This document shows positions 6,156 to 7,133 of a DNA stretch of 7,133 bases, piece by piece. The translations under genes were made by a program, and so were the position numbers. Each line of letters opens with the position of its first letter. The stretch's first letter is position 1. The notes under the pieces are model-generated. The model saw only the letters and a program-made list of their open reading frames with translations. It did not search any database and had not been told where the DNA came from. The stretch covers positions 1 through 7,133 of the forward strand of contig QHXL01000306.1 of NCBI GenBank assembly GCA_003222935.1, in the 5' to 3' direction. Source of the stretch: Acidobacteriota bacterium (GTDB lineage: Bacteria > Acidobacteriota > Blastocatellia > Pyrinomonadales > Pyrinomonadaceae).

Positions 6156-6440
6156 ATGGAACACGAAGATGTAGTAGAGGCTCGCGAAGAAGATGCGAAT
6201 GAGTCCGAACAGCGAAGCATGTTTTCGCGACGCGATTTTCTCCACGGTTTGAGAAAGTGGTCTGCGGCTGTAATCGGAGTTGCTGTGGCTGGCGCGGTGT
6301 TTTTACCTGGCGAAACCACGTCAGGTTGGATAAATGGGCGCGGTGGCGGCGGCGGTGGTACTTGGGTCAACCGCTCAGGTGGTGGCGGTTGGGTTAACGG
6401 CAGGGGTGGTGGCGGCGGCGGTTCCTGGGTAAATCGCTGA
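6156..6440 (+). CDS. Gly-rich WxN-repeat RiPP precursor with Tat-like signal (GrrA/triceptide-like)
   Basis: This 94-residue peptide has three parts. An acidic N-region (1-23) leads to a twin-arginine motif S24-R-R-D-F-L-H, followed by a hydrophobic stretch (about 35-50, 'WSAAVIGVAVAGAVFLPG'), as in Tat signals. The C-terminal core (57-94) is almost all Gly plus four aromatic motifs: W58-I-N60, W70-V-N72, W79-V-N81 and W91-V-N93, the last ending the protein as WVNR. Trp-x-Asn in a Gly-rich tail is the mark of precursors for radical-SAM enzymes that make three-residue cyclophanes (GrrA-type, triceptides). By analogy, each WxN could be crosslinked. A GAGAGGGA ribosome site precedes the ATG by about 6-7 nt. 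It lies 17 nt after the lipoprotein gene and 14 nt before a SPASM-like gene, supporting an operon. The RiPP role is inferred from motifs and context. A plain Gly-rich exported protein is the alternative. Confidence 0.82.
   Translation: MEHEDVVEAREEDANESEQRSMFSRRDFLHGLRKWSAAVIGVAVAGAVFLPGETTSGWINGRGGGGGGTWVNRSGGGGWVNGRGGGGGGSWVNR
6324..6437 (+). repeat. two-copy 17-residue Gly/WxN unit inside the precursor gene
   Basis: Unit 1 (6324-6374, residues 57-73) and unit 2 (6387-6437, residues 78-94) both read G-W-(I/V)-N-G-R-G6-(T/S)-W-V-N-R. A Ser-Gly3 linker (6375-6386) joins them. The amino acids are nearly identical, yet many codons differ (for example CGC/AGG for Arg, AAT/AAC for Asn, and ATA/GTT for the variable position). 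This suggests an old internal duplication kept by selection on the protein. Confidence 0.8.
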
Positions 6441-6454
6441 GGGTAGGAGGTTCC

Positions 6455-7133
6455 GTGCAGAACTCGCTCGTCTACAACATTCCGGCATCGATGATCGATT
6501 CGTTTCAAGGACGCAATCTGATTGTACGTTCTTCCTCACCCAATCAGATCGTCTACTCCCTTTGGCGATCAGATCTATCGACGGTACGCTTCGTACAACT
6601 TTTATCCACCCCGCCCGAAAGTGCGCTTCTGGAAGGTTCCGCTGAAAGCGTGCCGTTAGAAATCGTTCTCGAAGATCCCGCAACTCAGTTTCATAAGCTC
6701 TACAGTCTTGCCAACCTCCTCGACAGCCACCCGGTTCGCGTCGCGATTCCGGTTGTTCCAGGTTTTGGTAAGGCTGTAAAGCTTGCGGTCTCATTGAACT
6801 TCTCCGTCAAGCTTCAGTTTGGACAGCCCGATCAAGATCTGCTCAACGAAGTGGAGGCGATCCTCGACTTTTATCTTCATGGAAGTTATGTGCGTCAACC
6901 GATCGAGTTTTTTCAAACAATACTCCGCTCGTTCTATACGGATGAACCGATCTCGCTTTGGGAAGTCGCAGAAGAAGATCCTAAACAAGTTCGCTATATC
7001 ACCGACGATGGCGAAGAAACGATCTCGAATCGCTTCGCCGGGGTGAAGTTTGACGAAGGCCTGGGTGATTTCGTAAAGCGTTTTGGACAGGAGCTCATTA
7101 GTGAGCGACGAGAATGTCACGACTGTGAGTTCT
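6455..7133 (+). CDS. SPASM-like RiPP maturation protein, radical-SAM-related, C-terminus cut by window edge
   Basis: A frame of 226 codons is open from GTG 6455 to the edge, with AGGAGG 4 nt upstream. The next in-frame start is ATG 6491. No CxxxCxxC radical-SAM motif, signal peptide or clear membrane helix is visible. The middle reads like a barrel-type alpha/beta fold ('HPVRVAIPVVPGFGKAVKLA', about 98-117), followed by 'QPIEFFQTILRSF', 'EPISLWEVAEEDP' and 'ITDDGEETISNRFAGVKF'. The visible part ends at C221-H-D-C224-E-F, resembling the first cysteines of a SPASM auxiliary Fe-S cluster. The roughly 220 residues before it match the size of a radical-SAM barrel that has lost its cluster-binding loop. 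I recall similar proteins carrying a 'CEFF..CGGYFKW' tail, but cannot confirm that here. The gene follows the WxN precursor by 14 nt, so it is probably a partner in peptide modification. The true radical-SAM enzyme may be the next gene. The family call is an inference. Confidence 0.6.
   Translation, partial: MQNSLVYNIPASMIDSFQGRNLIVRSSSPNQIVYSLWRSDLSTVRFVQLLSTPPESALLEGSAESVPLEIVLEDPATQFHKLYSLANLLDSHPVRVAIPVVPGFGKAVKLAVSLNFSVKLQFGQPDQDLLNEVEAILDFYLHGSYVRQPIEFFQTILRSFYTDEPISLWEVAEEDPKQVRYITDDGEETISNRFAGVKFDEGLGDFVKRFGQELISERRECHDCEF

Noticed and set aside
6324..6437. Gly-rich repeats as a structural or cell-wall Gly-rich protein
   Set aside because: The regular WxN motifs, the stop directly after WVNR, and the SPASM-like neighbour fit a modified-peptide precursor better, though this is not excluded.
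6104..6508. Minus-strand Pro-rich 134-aa frame
   Set aside because: Its 'PPPPPP' runs are the antisense of the poly-Gly codons in the peptide gene.

Overview
The window looks like a chromosomal stretch from a soil-type bacterium, most likely an Acidobacteriota or a close neighbour. The basis is indirect: a small Cys/His protein with an 'SRPFT...CLRCG...FDIKTW' pattern that I associate with that phylum, a large multi-PAS sensor kinase, a SnoaL-like lipoprotein, mid-range G+C, and weak -35/-10 boxes. No rRNA, tRNA, CRISPR array, insertion sequence or integrase is visible.

Layout. (1) Positions 1-1580, minus strand: a compact three-gene unit, read from right to left. It comprises a DUF1269-type protein, a small putative zinc-binding protein, and an MscS-family mechanosensitive channel whose last residues lie beyond the left edge. 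The last two genes share an ATGA overlap. (2) Positions 1784-4898, minus strand: a two-component system. A membrane-anchored kinase with four PAS domains and a HisKA_3 core overlaps by 32 bp a NarL/LuxR-type response regulator. (3) Positions 4899-5585: a long divergent intergenic region with several inverted repeats and a spaced direct repeat. (4) Positions 5586-7133, plus strand: a three-gene unit running off the right edge.

The plus-strand unit is the most interesting part. Its first gene encodes a SnoaL/NTF2-like lipoprotein. The signal peptide and the folded domain are in different reading frames, which implies a frameshift or a base error near 5690-5730. Its second gene encodes a 94-residue peptide with a twin-arginine (Tat-like) signal followed by a Gly-rich tail carrying four Trp-x-Asn motifs in two near-identical 17-residue units. 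This is the hallmark of precursors of radical-SAM cyclophane peptides (GrrA-like / triceptide RiPPs). Its third gene is cut by the window. It encodes about 220 residues without the CxxxCxxC radical-SAM motif, followed by a CxxC that looks like the start of a SPASM-type cysteine cluster.

My reading is that genes 2 and 3 are part of a peptide-modification system whose product may be exported by Tat, with a lipoprotein made from the same transcript. The divergent two-component system is a candidate regulator because of its position only. The active radical-SAM enzyme, if there is one, should lie beyond position 7133.
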